From: a virus
Length of the DNA: 27,935 nt
IMG/VR virus record: IMGVR_UViG_3300032224_000728
Coordinates: 1 to 27,935 of that record
Reading direction: 5' to 3' (one strand)
The position numbers and the translations under genes are program-made. Every line of letters starts with the position of its first letter. Within the stretch, counting starts at the first letter, position 1. The notes beneath the pieces were generated by a model that saw nothing but the letters and a program-made list of their open reading frames with translations, ran no database searches and was not told the DNA's origin. Below, piece by piece: positions 14,682-22,376 of the stretch.

Positions 14682-15881
14682 TTAGCCCCACATGCGGCAG
14701 GCCATTTGTGGACGGATTGTGCTGTAGCCATACAGAACGTCAATACGGCAAGGCATACGGTCGTTGTTGATATCGTACTGACGAACAACGCGCAAGCTGA
14801 TACCGTTATGAACTGCGCGAGCAGCCATATCGACGCCTTGGGGCAACAACAAGTCGGCGGTCGCAAAAGTGATCGCGTCTTTGTGGTAGATCAAGTTTTG
14901 TGGGTACTGAGTGCTAGCAGTGCCGGTGAACACGACGGCTTTGCTGGTAGCAGGCAAAGTCAACATGGTGGCCAAAGCATGGCTGGCTGAGTACATAGGA
15001 GCCACGGTCACAGTAGCAGTTGTGGTGCTGGTTGAGGAAGCCAAAGCCACAAATTGGAACAACGAACCGGTGGATTCACGGGTTTGTGGGTTCACAGCGT
15101 AGCAATCAGCAATCGTAAACACGTCACCAACAGCGATAAGTTCACCAGAGCCGACAGTCAATGTCAGAGTGGAAGAACCTTCAGTAGTCACAGCAGCGCC
15201 AGTGGTGTTGCCAGTAGCAGCACGTGTGCCGGTGGTGTGTTGCTTGATTGACTGAGACATGTTGACTTCGTCAAAGCCCAACACGCCAGTGCCCATCATG
15301 CCGTTCTTGAACTGCTTGCTGATGGTGTCGGTGGGGTTGAACAAGCCTTTCATGCCTTCAACCAAACCAGCGTTAGCGGCGGGGTTGACGGTAGCGTAAC
15401 GTGGAGACATCACGGCAGCGTTTTCGTTCAACTTCTGCTGGGCTTGCAACAAGACCAAAGAAGTTGAAGGAGTGGTGCCAGGTGTACCAACAGAGTTACC
15501 GATGGTTTTGTAAGCATTGGCAACGTCAGCATCAATGCTGGAAGCCAATTGGCTGATACGAGGCTTCAGAACACGCTCTGCGAAGTCGTCCAATTGCATG
15601 GTCAATTCAGCAGATGTGAAGTTCACGCCAATGTGCTTTTGTGAAGCAACAGACAAAGTTGTGTACTGTTCGTTGTCGTCTTGAACTTGCAAGGCGGCAC
15701 CGTCAGTTACCAGAGCGCGGTCGGGTAAACGGATACGCAGTGTAGAACCAATCTTGGCACCTTCAACAGCAAAGCTGTCGTCGTACTGACGGTTCACGTT
15801 ACGGGTGAGCACCAGATTGTTCTCGAGAATCTCGAGAGCTTTGCGGGTGATCATGTCGATCGTTAAGATACTATTAGACAT
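14682..15881 (-). CDS. Major capsid (coat) protein, P22 gp5-like
   Basis: A 399-residue protein of the P22 coat family (HK97 fold). The N-terminus (TIDMITRKALEILENNLVLT, NRQYDDSFA-GAKIGSTLRIR type) and the following TLSVASQKHIGVNFTSAELT and FAERVLKPRISQLASSIDAD segments are family hallmarks. The middle (about 200-280) carries a Thr/Ser/Gly-rich part that could correspond to the inserted I-domain. The C-terminus contains NGISLRVVRQYDINNDRMPC and IDVLYGYSTIRPQMACRMWG, also typical. The gene follows the scaffold with only 23 bases between and has AAGGA before its ATG. A UUCG-loop hairpin follows its stop. Confidence 0.9.
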   Translation of the reverse strand: MSNSILTIDMITRKALEILENNLVLTRNVNRQYDDSFAVEGAKIGSTLRIRLPDRALVTDGAALQVQDDNEQYTTLSVASQKHIGVNFTSAELTMQLDDFAERVLKPRISQLASSIDADVANAYKTIGNSVGTPGTTPSTSLVLLQAQQKLNENAAVMSPRYATVNPAANAGLVEGMKGLFNPTDTISKQFKNGMMGTGVLGFDEVNMSQSIKQHTTGTRAATGNTTGAAVTTEGSSTLTLTVGSGELIAVGDVFTIADCYAVNPQTRESTGSLFQFVALASSTSTTTATVTVAPMYSASHALATMLTLPATSKAVVFTGTASTQYPQNLIYHKDAITFATADLLLPQGVDMAARAVHNGISLRVVRQYDINNDRMPCRIDVLYGYSTIRPQMACRMWG

Positions 15882-15904
15882 GGAAAAAATCCTTCAAAAA
15901 TTGT

Positions 15905-16696
15905 TTAGCGGTTGGCTTGCGCTTGCCACTTTTTCATCTGTCTTGCTCTTTCAGCTTCAATCCACTGCGAATCGGTCATGGTCTTGGTAGACCGTGGATC
16001 CGTAGTGTCATAAGCTGGGCCCCCAGAGGAGCGAGCTGTGACAGGCGAAATCGGTGCTGGCGCAGACGTGGTTCTTTTCACAGGAGGATCATTGGCCATT
16101 TTGGCCTCAATCTTCCCAATTTCTTTGGCTTGCATGATAGGCGCAAGACGAGAGATTCGATCTGCTTCCTTGGGGTTTGCTCCGAGGTAGTAAGCTACTT
16201 CAGGGCCTATATCCGAGGCGCGAATCGATTCAGCCATCACGTTTGTGATTGGAAGTTTTGGGTTGTAGGCGACTTGTTCAAAATCGTCGTACTTATTCCG
16301 AGCTTCTTCTTCCTTTTCGTGATAGGACTCAAGAATTGCAGATTGCTGCCTTGCTTGTTCTCGCTGGGCGAGTAGTTGTTCAGCTTTTTCATAGGCCAAT
16401 GCATCTGCATAGGCTTCAGTGCTTTCAAACTGATCGACTGACGGGATACCTGCTGGCGCTCTCAGCGTTTGGGCTTCCGCTTGACGTTGAGACTGCTCTC
16501 TTTCCCACTTACGTTGTTCTCTTGCAAGCCTTTTGCCGATTGCTGCATCGAGTTCTTCTTGGGTAAAAACCCTTGATTGCTCTTTTGCTTCTTCAGCGAC
16601 TTCCGGCGCATTTGTTTGTGCTTCAGGAGTGGCCGTCACTTCTGCTGCGGGCGCGGAGTCTACTTCCGCTAAGGGTTGTTGGACTTCTTCAGTCAT
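15905..16696 (-). CDS. Capsid scaffolding protein
   Basis: A 263-residue, highly charged, Glu/Ala/Gln-rich protein without cysteine. The first 45 residues are acidic and disordered (VDSAPAAEVTATPEAQTNAP), followed by FTQEELDAAIGKRLAREQRK and a long coiled coil (WEREQSQRQAEAQTL), a second helical region (EQLLAQREQARQQSAILESY), and a basic C-terminal end (IEAERARQMKKWQAQANR). Scaffolding proteins bind the coat through a basic helical C-terminus; that is how the family works in P22, and the shape here agrees. Its position directly upstream of the coat gene is the standard one. The ribosome site is weak. Confidence 0.85.
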   Translation of the reverse strand: MTEEVQQPLAEVDSAPAAEVTATPEAQTNAPEVAEEAKEQSRVFTQEELDAAIGKRLAREQRKWEREQSQRQAEAQTLRAPAGIPSVDQFESTEAYADALAYEKAEQLLAQREQARQQSAILESYHEKEEEARNKYDDFEQVAYNPKLPITNVMAESIRASDIGPEVAYYLGANPKEADRISRLAPIMQAKEIGKIEAKMANDPPVKRTTSAPAPISPVTARSSGGPAYDTTDPRSTKTMTDSQWIEAERARQMKKWQAQANR

Positions 16697-16738
16697 TTTT
16701 GAATCTCAAAGATTCCCTGGTGAGCCGCACCAGTACGG

Positions 16739-17014
16739 TTAATCGTAGATAACTGTCGCAACTGGGGTTGTTCCGCCCAATACGACATATAGTCCTTTGC
16801 TGAAGTATACGCCTGCTTCGTCGCCTGGCAAGGGGTAGTTGCCTGGGGAAGCCGCGATAAACGTAGCAATCAATGTGGTGCCGCTGGTGCTGGCCGTGTC
16901 GCTGTCATACACCGCAACAGTGGGGGCAGTGCCAGAACTGACAAAAATGCCTTTGAGTTTGCCTGCACCAACTTTTACTTGTGATGTGGCAGTGAGAGCT
17001 TTGTAATTTGCCAT
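16739..17014 (-). CDS. Small beta-rich virion protein, unknown
   Basis: A 91-residue protein (MANYKALTATSQVKVGAGKL, then KGIFVSSGTAPTVAVYDSDT, ending TTPVATVIYD). Small, hydrophobic strands with Gly/Thr turns and few charges suggest a beta sandwich. Proteins of this look, with a GIFVSSG turn, a VYD core and a C-terminal TVIYD, are frequent among phage structural genes. It lies between the ferritin-like gene and the scaffold, with AAGGA before its ATG. The function is not known; a head-associated role is likely from context. Confidence 0.65.
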   Translation of the reverse strand: MANYKALTATSQVKVGAGKLKGIFVSSGTAPTVAVYDSDTASTSGTTLIATFIAASPGNYPLPGDEAGVYFSKGLYVVLGGTTPVATVIYD

Positions 17015-17023
17015 GATGTGTCC

Positions 17024-17392
17024 TTATGCCAAAAAGCGGAGTTTATAAAGAGTACGCAGATAAATCTCAATGATATTATCAATCAATTGTTGTAATGACG
17101 TATCAGTTCTGTCCACTACTTCGTAGCGGCACTTCTCAATATCATCCAATTGCCCTTGCAAGAAATCAATAATATTGGATGTCTTGGTGGCTGAATGCAA
17201 TGTGATTGGCCCCATCAAACCGTGTCGGCCTTGATAGGCTTCGGCAAAGTCATCAGCAGCATCAATAATGCGGTCATAAAAAATATTGAGCGCAACATGC
17301 TTGGAATAGCTGCGGGTGTTGAGATGCACTGAATGAGTTACGTCTCTGGCCAAAAACAGCATTCCGACAAAATCGGCGGCTTTGTACATCAT
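17024..17392 (-). CDS. Ferritin/Dps-like helical protein (DUF5856-type)
   Basis: A 122-residue all-helical protein. Residues 7-60 (FVGMLFLARDVTHSVHLNTR, SYSKHVALNIFYDRIIDAAD, DFAEAYQGRHG) follow the pattern of the first two helices of Dps/ferritin-like proteins: His20, His23 and His32, then Asp40, Asp44, Asp47/48 and Glu51 at helical spacing. Dps proteins store iron and bind DNA. Phage proteins of this type (DUF5856-like) are known only as predicted ferritin-like folds, and whether this one binds iron is unknown. The ATG overlaps the portal stop as ATGA; a second ATG follows immediately. Its place between portal and scaffold points to a head-assembly or virion context. Confidence 0.7.
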   Translation of the reverse strand: MMYKAADFVGMLFLARDVTHSVHLNTRSYSKHVALNIFYDRIIDAADDFAEAYQGRHGLMGPITLHSATKTSNIIDFLQGQLDDIEKCRYEVVDRTDTSLQQLIDNIIEIYLRTLYKLRFLA

Positions 17393-19605
17393 TGGGGCAT
17401 TCCTTGTGGTGGCATACCTTCTTGAGGCGGCATACCTTGTTGTTCCATGCCTTCTTGAGGCATTTCAGGGCCAGTATCGACATCTCGGCCAGGCATTTCG
17501 CTCACCAAATCGCCTGAAGTGATCATGCCATGCACGGTGCCCAGCACAATATCTTGGATCTGTTCGGGTGACATGCTGGCTTGAACAGCCGAAATACGCT
17601 GTGTTTCAGCCTGATACGCCTTAACTTGCGCCTCAAAATCTTTGCGGTGCATGTCTTGCGCTTCAATCGATTTGCCCACATTGGTGAGCATTCCATGCAA
17701 TTGATCCAACTCTTGGCCCATGGCTTGGATTTGCTGCTCGGCGGCTTGCAATTCGGGCGGCTTGTCGTCTTCGGCCATGAGTTTGGGGTCGATGGTTTTG
17801 GCAAACCGCTTGGCCATCTCTTGCGCCCCTGGCCAGTCCATGTTTTTCACAAACAAATCGCCGGCCACAGCCCACAATTGTGGGTTGCCTTGCAGCAACT
17901 GAGCCATGGCTTCCAAGGCTTCTTGACGTTTGGTTGCGTACCCTGGGCCAGTGGCCACCACCACGTCGTACTTACCGACGCTTGGGTTGTAGATCTTGTC
18001 GATCACCACATCGGGGTTATCGGGAGATGTAATCTTACGAACTGCTTCGGGCTGATCAGGGTTTAACTTGACCATCTTGGTTTCGCCGTCCACGCCAATG
18101 ATGCGAGCCACGCGCTGTGTGTCGTAAATCTTGGGAATCAAGTCCACCAACTGACGCACGATGTGACGTACGCCACGGGCTAGGTTGTCACCGTAGTGGT
18201 ATGTGCCCACGTCACCTTCACGCTGGCGCGCAAGAATAGCTTTGCCTGAGCGTTCGTTTGAGCGCATACCCAAAGACGCATCATATTGACCTGTGGTCGA
18301 TTTGATGTCCTCAGACGCACCTGCTTTGGCCTGCAACAGCCCGCTAGAGGCCATTGGTGGCTGCGCCCGCTGGGGTAATGGCAACATACCACCTGCACCG
18401 TCTGTGACGTCAGGATTAACCTCCAAATAAGGCCAATTGTTAGTGTTTGCCGTCTTCCACTGGGTTTCATAGCCTTCAAATTGGCCACCGTAGCCAATAA
18501 ATGGCGCTTTTGGAGCCAAGGCCAGCATCTCTGCTTCTTGGCTCACCCAGTAGTTGTACATGCGCTGGGCATCCTTGGCGTTACGCACAAGGCCAGACAC
18601 ATATAGACGACCGTCAACTTCAAATTCATTACCGACGATGCGAACTACTGGGATCCACTTGCCCGCCCAATTGCGTTCTTCAAGAATTTCATAGCCGTTA
18701 ATCTTGCAGTATTTAACTTGGACACGATCAGATTCACGAGATTTTTTAGGTTTTCCATAAAGTTCTTTCAGTTGTTTGTCCTCTGGAGTGCCTTCAAACG
18801 CGGTCACATTGCCAGGATACAGGTTGAGCGTTGCTTTGGTGTAGTCGAGGTAGTAGTAGTCAGCCACCCGCACGGTGTCTTCAGTCAGCCATTGGCTCAG
18901 ATTCTGATCGCCAACACCTAGCGACTGCAAGGTGGTGATGGGTGCTGAGTTGGGGTATGTGCGAGCGTATTCGTCTTTGGGGATATCTTCAGTAATCAAG
19001 CACCATTTGGCATCTGCGCCAGTTGGGTCTTGAATCATCGGATCCATGTAGACGCTGAATGAGTTGCGAATGCGGCCAATCTTCAAGTCTTGGTCGAATG
19101 TGTTTTCGTCGCAATACTCGGTCAGGATTCGGATGTAACCTTCGCCGTAGGAGACTTGGTTTTCACAAGCGGTGTCGTAAGCAACGTCGGCGTCGCTGAT
19201 GTATTCGATGTGCCTGACCATGCCGTTAAAGATTTCGGCGACTTCGACGTCGGCGTCATCATTGGCTGGAATAACCTTGCCACTTGGGCGGTTCTGCCTT
19301 TGGTCGTTGGTGACTTGTCGGACATGTTGGGGCAGCTTGTTGATGGTAAGCGTTGGTCGTGCGTTGATCGTTTGACCTTGCACTGCGCCGCGCGTTGCCA
19401 ACACGTCCGCTGGCCACTGCCAATGGTTGTCGGGTGAACCGGCGTAAAACTTCAGGTCATCAATCTCATCTTCACGACTTTCAGACAACGCGGCAATCGC
19501 CATGTTGAGGCGAGTGCGGGCGGTGGACAGAATACTGGATTCAGTCTTCTTGTCGCCGCCGTTGGCCACAGCACCGGCTGCGGCGATGCCTGTGTAATCT
19601 GCCAT
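17389..19605 (-). CDS. Portal protein, P22 gp1-like
   Basis: A 738-residue protein of the P22-type portal family. It forms the dodecameric ring at one capsid vertex through which DNA is packaged and ejected. Hallmarks are LKFYAGSPDNHWQWP at about 50-64, PTLTINKLPQHVRQVTNDQR with QNRPSGKVIP (about 84-113), the EIFNGMVRHIEYISDADVAY segment, DPMIQDPTGADAKWCLITED (about 195-214) and ERSGKAILARQREGDVGTYH. Length is close to P22 gp1 (725). The last 30 residues are a Met/Pro/Gln/Gly-rich repeat (EGMPPQGMPQ), unusual for the barrel end. It starts with TAATG on the preceding 47-residue gene and ends with ATGA into the ferritin-like gene. Confidence 0.9.
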   Translation of the reverse strand: MADYTGIAAAGAVANGGDKKTESSILSTARTRLNMAIAALSESREDEIDDLKFYAGSPDNHWQWPADVLATRGAVQGQTINARPTLTINKLPQHVRQVTNDQRQNRPSGKVIPANDDADVEVAEIFNGMVRHIEYISDADVAYDTACENQVSYGEGYIRILTEYCDENTFDQDLKIGRIRNSFSVYMDPMIQDPTGADAKWCLITEDIPKDEYARTYPNSAPITTLQSLGVGDQNLSQWLTEDTVRVADYYYLDYTKATLNLYPGNVTAFEGTPEDKQLKELYGKPKKSRESDRVQVKYCKINGYEILEERNWAGKWIPVVRIVGNEFEVDGRLYVSGLVRNAKDAQRMYNYWVSQEAEMLALAPKAPFIGYGGQFEGYETQWKTANTNNWPYLEVNPDVTDGAGGMLPLPQRAQPPMASSGLLQAKAGASEDIKSTTGQYDASLGMRSNERSGKAILARQREGDVGTYHYGDNLARGVRHIVRQLVDLIPKIYDTQRVARIIGVDGETKMVKLNPDQPEAVRKITSPDNPDVVIDKIYNPSVGKYDVVVATGPGYATKRQEALEAMAQLLQGNPQLWAVAGDLFVKNMDWPGAQEMAKRFAKTIDPKLMAEDDKPPELQAAEQQIQAMGQELDQLHGMLTNVGKSIEAQDMHRKDFEAQVKAYQAETQRISAVQASMSPEQIQDIVLGTVHGMITSGDLVSEMPGRDVDTGPEMPQEGMEQQGMPPQEGMPPQGMPQ

Positions 19606-19748
19606 TATTTTTTCTTTGTTGGTTTCTGCGCTTCGCGCTTGACTGAGTATGCAATTGCAACGGCCTGCTTGACAGGCTTACCAGCCGCGACTTCAGCTTT
19701 AATGTTTTTGCGGAATGCTTCGGGAGATTTTGATTTGACGAGTGGCAT
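19605..19748 (-). CDS. Small Lys-rich phage protein, 47 residues
   Basis: A short basic protein, MPLVKSKSPEAFRKNIKAEV followed by AAGKPVKQAVAIAYSVKREA and QKPTKKK. The pattern S-x-x-A-F-x-x-N-I-x-x-E-x-x-A-G-x-x-x-x-Q-A-V-A-I-A is shared by small proteins in many phage genomes (DUF6496-like), usually near terminase and portal genes. Both ends are coupled: its ATG overlaps the upstream TGA (ATGATG) and its TAA overlaps the portal ATG (TAATG). An ATG one codon earlier (19751) is also possible. The high Lys content suggests nucleic-acid or capsid-interior contact, which is speculation. Confidence 0.75.
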   Translation of the reverse strand: MPLVKSKSPEAFRKNIKAEVAAGKPVKQAVAIAYSVKREAQKPTKKK

Positions 19749-19903
19749 CATTTCCCTTTCTTGGCCGTCTTGGCCGAATCTTTGAATGCCTTGGCAGTTG
19801 GTGCACCAGGTGTGCCAGGCTTACGCATTTTCTCACCTGAGCCTTCTTTGATACGCTCTTGTTTAGCGTGAATATTCGCATAGAGTCCAGGTTTAGTTGC
19901 CAT
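19748..19903 (-). CDS. Small basic phage protein, 51 residues
   Basis: Translates as MATKPGLYANIHAKQERIKE, then GSGEKMRKPGTPGAPTAKAF and KDSAKTAKKGK. The LYANIHAKxxRI-x-x-GSGEKMRKPG motif is a recognisable small family in phages, of unknown function and often beside the 85-residue KKSVSLSVGRGEK-type protein, as here. GGAAG lies eight bases before ATG at 19903, two bases after the upstream stop. Being basic and packed between terminase and portal, it may take part in packaging or be a head-interior component, but nothing in the sequence proves this. Confidence 0.75.
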   Translation of the reverse strand: MATKPGLYANIHAKQERIKEGSGEKMRKPGTPGAPTAKAFKDSAKTAKKGK

Positions 19904-19905
19904 TT

Positions 19906-20163
19906 TCAGCACTTCCATCGTTTAAGTGAAGCCTTGGCGCGTTCAGCATCGCCTTTAGCATGCTTGACCACACCTTCCATGCGAGCGCAAAAACTAGCTT
20001 TGCGCCCTTCGTCTGCTTTCGTTTTGGGGCTGGGTGCTGGCGCTTTCAAGTTACTACCTGTTGCGGCGTTGTATTTTTCTCGGCCTTTGGCGGTCAATCC
20101 CGCGCCCTTAGACACAGGGAGCTTTTCACCACGACCAACACTGAGAGATACACTTTTCTTCAT
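19906..20163 (-). CDS. Small basic phage protein (DUF6321-like), 85 residues
   Basis: I chose ATG at 20163, which overlaps the terminase stop as ATGA (protein MKKSVSLSVGRGEKLPVSKG), over an ATG twelve bases earlier. The sequence continues AGLTAKGREKYNAATGSNLK and ends RMEGVVKHAKGDAERAKASL with KRWKC. This is a well-conserved small phage protein type: a G-A-G-L-T-A-K-G-R-x-K-Y-N-x-A-T-G block and a C-terminal FCARM-x-G and SLKRWKC block. It is very basic with two cysteines (C63 and the last residue). Function is unknown. Its constant position next to terminase suggests packaging or DNA-related work. Confidence 0.75.
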   Translation of the reverse strand: MKKSVSLSVGRGEKLPVSKGAGLTAKGREKYNAATGSNLKAPAPSPKTKADEGRKASFCARMEGVVKHAKGDAERAKASLKRWKC

Positions 20164-21683
20164 GCGCCCATCCATCCAGTTGCTACGGCTCTTTGGCCTG
20201 AGTATACCTTGCGTGTGGCCTCAATGTACTCGCGATGCGCCACAGGAAACGCAAATGTAACAGCAATCGCGTCGGCGGCGTCGGGTGAGGCCAGCCCCCG
20301 CGACTTCATGTCTTTCTTCGATTCCAAGAAAATTGTTCCACGTGAATCAGGCTTCATCATAGGCGAAATCAGATCCGTTTTCAAGAACCTGTCGTTGGGG
20401 ATGCTAGCTGTCTTAAGCCATTCGCGCATTTCGCCCCACATCTGCGCCCTCATATTGCCGTACATGATCGGGTTTTTGGCCTTGTTTCCAAAGTTTACGC
20501 CTTTGATCTTGTAGCGTTGCTCTTTGAGTCTGTCCACAATGCCGGCACCCAGCCCGCCTTCGTCGATCACGACCAATGTAGGCTTGAATTCCTCAATCGC
20601 TTCGATCACATGCCCCACCACCGTCATGGTGTCGTCGCCTCGGTGGCGCATGATCTTCACGATGTCCCGCCCTTGCCGCACCGCAATGACGGTCGCGTCA
20701 GCCCCGAACCGTGCGGGGTCTACGCCAATCACGATTGGCGCCGACTGATCCTGATATTTCTTTCTGGCCATGGCGTCGTCCACGATGTTGGCCGCAATAA
20801 ACTGATCGTCGCCCGCGTTGGGAAACATACCGTACACCTCGACGTGCGCTTGGCTCGAGTCCGGCCCATATTCGTCGATGATTCGCTGATAAACCGCCTT
20901 ATCCGTGCCCTCGACCGTGCGGGCGTCCACCACACGGGTGCGCCAGAACTCACGTTTACTGTTAAACGCTTCGTAAAAGTACCCCGTGTTGCGCCGTGGG
21001 TTACTGAAAGCCAACCAAAAGCGATTTGGCGTGTTTTCTGTGAAAAAACCACCCGTCACCGCCCAAATCGAGTCGTCAATACCTGACGCCTCGTCAAAAA
21101 TCACCAAAACACCGTCAAAGTTGTGCACACCAGCGTAAGCGTCGGGGTTTTCCGCTGACCACAGCCGCCCCTCGACGCCCCAATAGCGTGTGCCTTTCTT
21201 CAAATCCCGTTCAACCAGCTCAGTCAGCCACTTGGCCGGCATGACTCGGGTGGCTGACACCTCAAACCAGTGTGAGTTGATTGACATTGCCAGCCATTTT
21301 GTGATTTCCGCCCAAGTGATCGAGCGCAGTTGAGACTCACTGTTGGCTGAAATGATGGTTGTCGAGCCAATTCTTGTCGCCACCATCCAAATCGTGACCC
21401 AACTGACCAGTGCCGACTTGCCAATACCACGGCCAGACGATATTGCCTCTTGCAATACGTCAAAGTCCAATTTATTGCTATTAGCTTTAATATGCACTGC
21501 AATATCCAACAGCACCTCGCGTTGCCATTTGCGCGGGCCCGTGAAGTGTTCCAGCGGCGTGCCTTTGACGCCCCAGGGAAACGCAAACATTACAAACGCC
21601 AGCGGGTTGTCCTTAATGGCCGGACTCCACAGTCGGGCCATTAACTCTTGTTCGTCCTCAGCGCTGTAGATGGTGTTCTGCAT
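20160..21683 (-). CDS. Terminase large subunit (packaging ATPase and nuclease)
   Basis: A 507-residue packaging motor. The ATPase domain has a Walker A-type loop SSGRGIGKS (about 82-90) and Walker B VLVIFDE (192-198) followed by A-S. The RNase H-like nuclease domain has its acidic residues at VIGVDPARFGADAT (D322, D329), TLVVIDEGGLGAGIVDRL (D374, E375) and SPDAADAIAVTF (D468, D471). It binds the portal, translocates DNA with ATP and cuts the concatemer. Length fits the family. It overlaps the small subunit gene by 26 bases and the next small gene by ATGA. All catalytic residues expected are present, so it should be active. Confidence 0.95.
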   Translation of the reverse strand: MQNTIYSAEDEQELMARLWSPAIKDNPLAFVMFAFPWGVKGTPLEHFTGPRKWQREVLLDIAVHIKANSNKLDFDVLQEAISSGRGIGKSALVSWVTIWMVATRIGSTTIISANSESQLRSITWAEITKWLAMSINSHWFEVSATRVMPAKWLTELVERDLKKGTRYWGVEGRLWSAENPDAYAGVHNFDGVLVIFDEASGIDDSIWAVTGGFFTENTPNRFWLAFSNPRRNTGYFYEAFNSKREFWRTRVVDARTVEGTDKAVYQRIIDEYGPDSSQAHVEVYGMFPNAGDDQFIAANIVDDAMARKKYQDQSAPIVIGVDPARFGADATVIAVRQGRDIVKIMRHRGDDTMTVVGHVIEAIEEFKPTLVVIDEGGLGAGIVDRLKEQRYKIKGVNFGNKAKNPIMYGNMRAQMWGEMREWLKTASIPNDRFLKTDLISPMMKPDSRGTIFLESKKDMKSRGLASPDAADAIAVTFAFPVAHREYIEATRKVYSGQRAVATGWMGA

Positions 21684-22107
21684 GTGTCTCTTGTTCTAAG
21701 CGTGGGCTGGGTTCGTTGGCGATCACGTCAATAACCCGTGACTCGGCTTGGCGTAACGCGCCGATGATGCTGATGCGCTGATCGACATCTATGCTGATGG
21801 ACTGCTTGGCCACCCAGCCGTGTGAGTGTTGCAGGATGGCCAGCGCCGCCTTGGCGTCGCCTTCGGTCGCTGCTTTGTGCAAACACTTGGACATTTCCAG
21901 TTCGCCGTCGGCTTTGCCTTTGAGCGCGGCCATGTCCGCTATTGGATCCAACTCACACAGTTGCCGGTACTCGGTGGGCAACATGCCGGAGGCCAAGGCC
22001 AAGGCGTCGCCTTTGAGGCCGAGCTTGGCGGCTTCGTAAATCTTGTTCAAGCGCGCTTCGGTTGCAACGATCTTGCGCGGCTCAAAAGGTAGGCTGTGGA
22101 ACGTCAT
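21658..22107 (-). CDS. Terminase small subunit
   Basis: A 149-residue protein. Residues 15-55 (VATEARLNKIYEAAKLGLKG, DALALASGMLPTEYRQLCEL) fit a helix-turn-helix of the kind small terminases use to recognise the packaging site. The C-terminal half is helical and acidic (AKAALAILQHSHGWVAKQSI), suited to ring formation and contact with the large subunit. It is the first gene of the late operon, directly upstream of and overlapping the large subunit. No ribosome site precedes ATG at 22107; instead a TGGTATATT extended -10-like element ends seven bases before it, so the mRNA could be leaderless. An in-frame alternative start downstream is not obvious. Confidence 0.85.
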   Translation of the reverse strand: MTFHSLPFEPRKIVATEARLNKIYEAAKLGLKGDALALASGMLPTEYRQLCELDPIADMAALKGKADGELEMSKCLHKAATEGDAKAALAILQHSHGWVAKQSISIDVDQRISIIGALRQAESRVIDVIANEPSPRLEQETHAEHHLQR

Positions 22108-22113
22108 GCGCGG

Positions 22114-22122
22114 AATATACCA
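22114..22122 (-). promoter_or_regulatory. Candidate extended -10 promoter of the late operon
   Basis: Read on the minus strand the bases are TGGTATATT, an extended -10 (TG, one base, then TATATT with five of six consensus bases). Transcription would begin about seven bases downstream, at or next to the A of the terminase small subunit ATG (22107). No good -35 lies at 16-18 bases upstream. A second, weaker pair, TTGACC (22177-22172) with TATTTC (22154-22149) at 17 bases, would give an ordinary leader. Both are by-eye calls. Confidence 0.35.
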
Positions 22123-22169
22123 AAGAAATGCTGGCGCAGGGAGTTCCAGAAATACAAAGTTAAGGAGCT

Positions 22170-22319
22170 ATGGTCAATCCAGTTGCTATGCACCAGCGAC
22201 CGGAATATATCAGGCTGTGGGTCATGTGGGCAATGTTGTCACTGGTTTGGAATTGGTTTTTAAAAATAAAAATTAAAAAAAATTTTGTTTGTGAACCCTC
22301 CGTCCACGTGGGCCTTTAG
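22170..22319 (+). CDS. Possible small membrane protein, 49 residues
   Basis: On the plus strand AAGGAG lies two bases before ATG at 22170, and the frame reads MVNPVAMHQRPEYIRLWVMW, then AMLSLVWNWFLKIKIKKNFV and CEPSVHVGL before TAG. Residues 15-31 are a Trp-rich hydrophobic segment flanked by a basic patch (KIKIKK), the classic signal of a small inner-membrane protein. The ribosome-site spacing is short for 22170; the in-frame ATG at 22188 would give a 43-residue version but lies far from it. The candidate overlaps a possible minus-strand promoter. It could be chance in an AT-rich spacer, so the call is tentative. Confidence 0.35.
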   Translation: MVNPVAMHQRPEYIRLWVMWAMLSLVWNWFLKIKIKKNFVCEPSVHVGL

Positions 22320-22376
22320 CGCCGGCCCTCCCTCCCCCCTCAAACCAAAATGAACATTACTGAATCCTTACAGCCA

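Noticed and set aside
20517-21086. Plus-strand open frame (189 codons) opposite the terminase large subunit
   Set aside because: Antisense to a gene with all catalytic motifs; no recognisable protein features.
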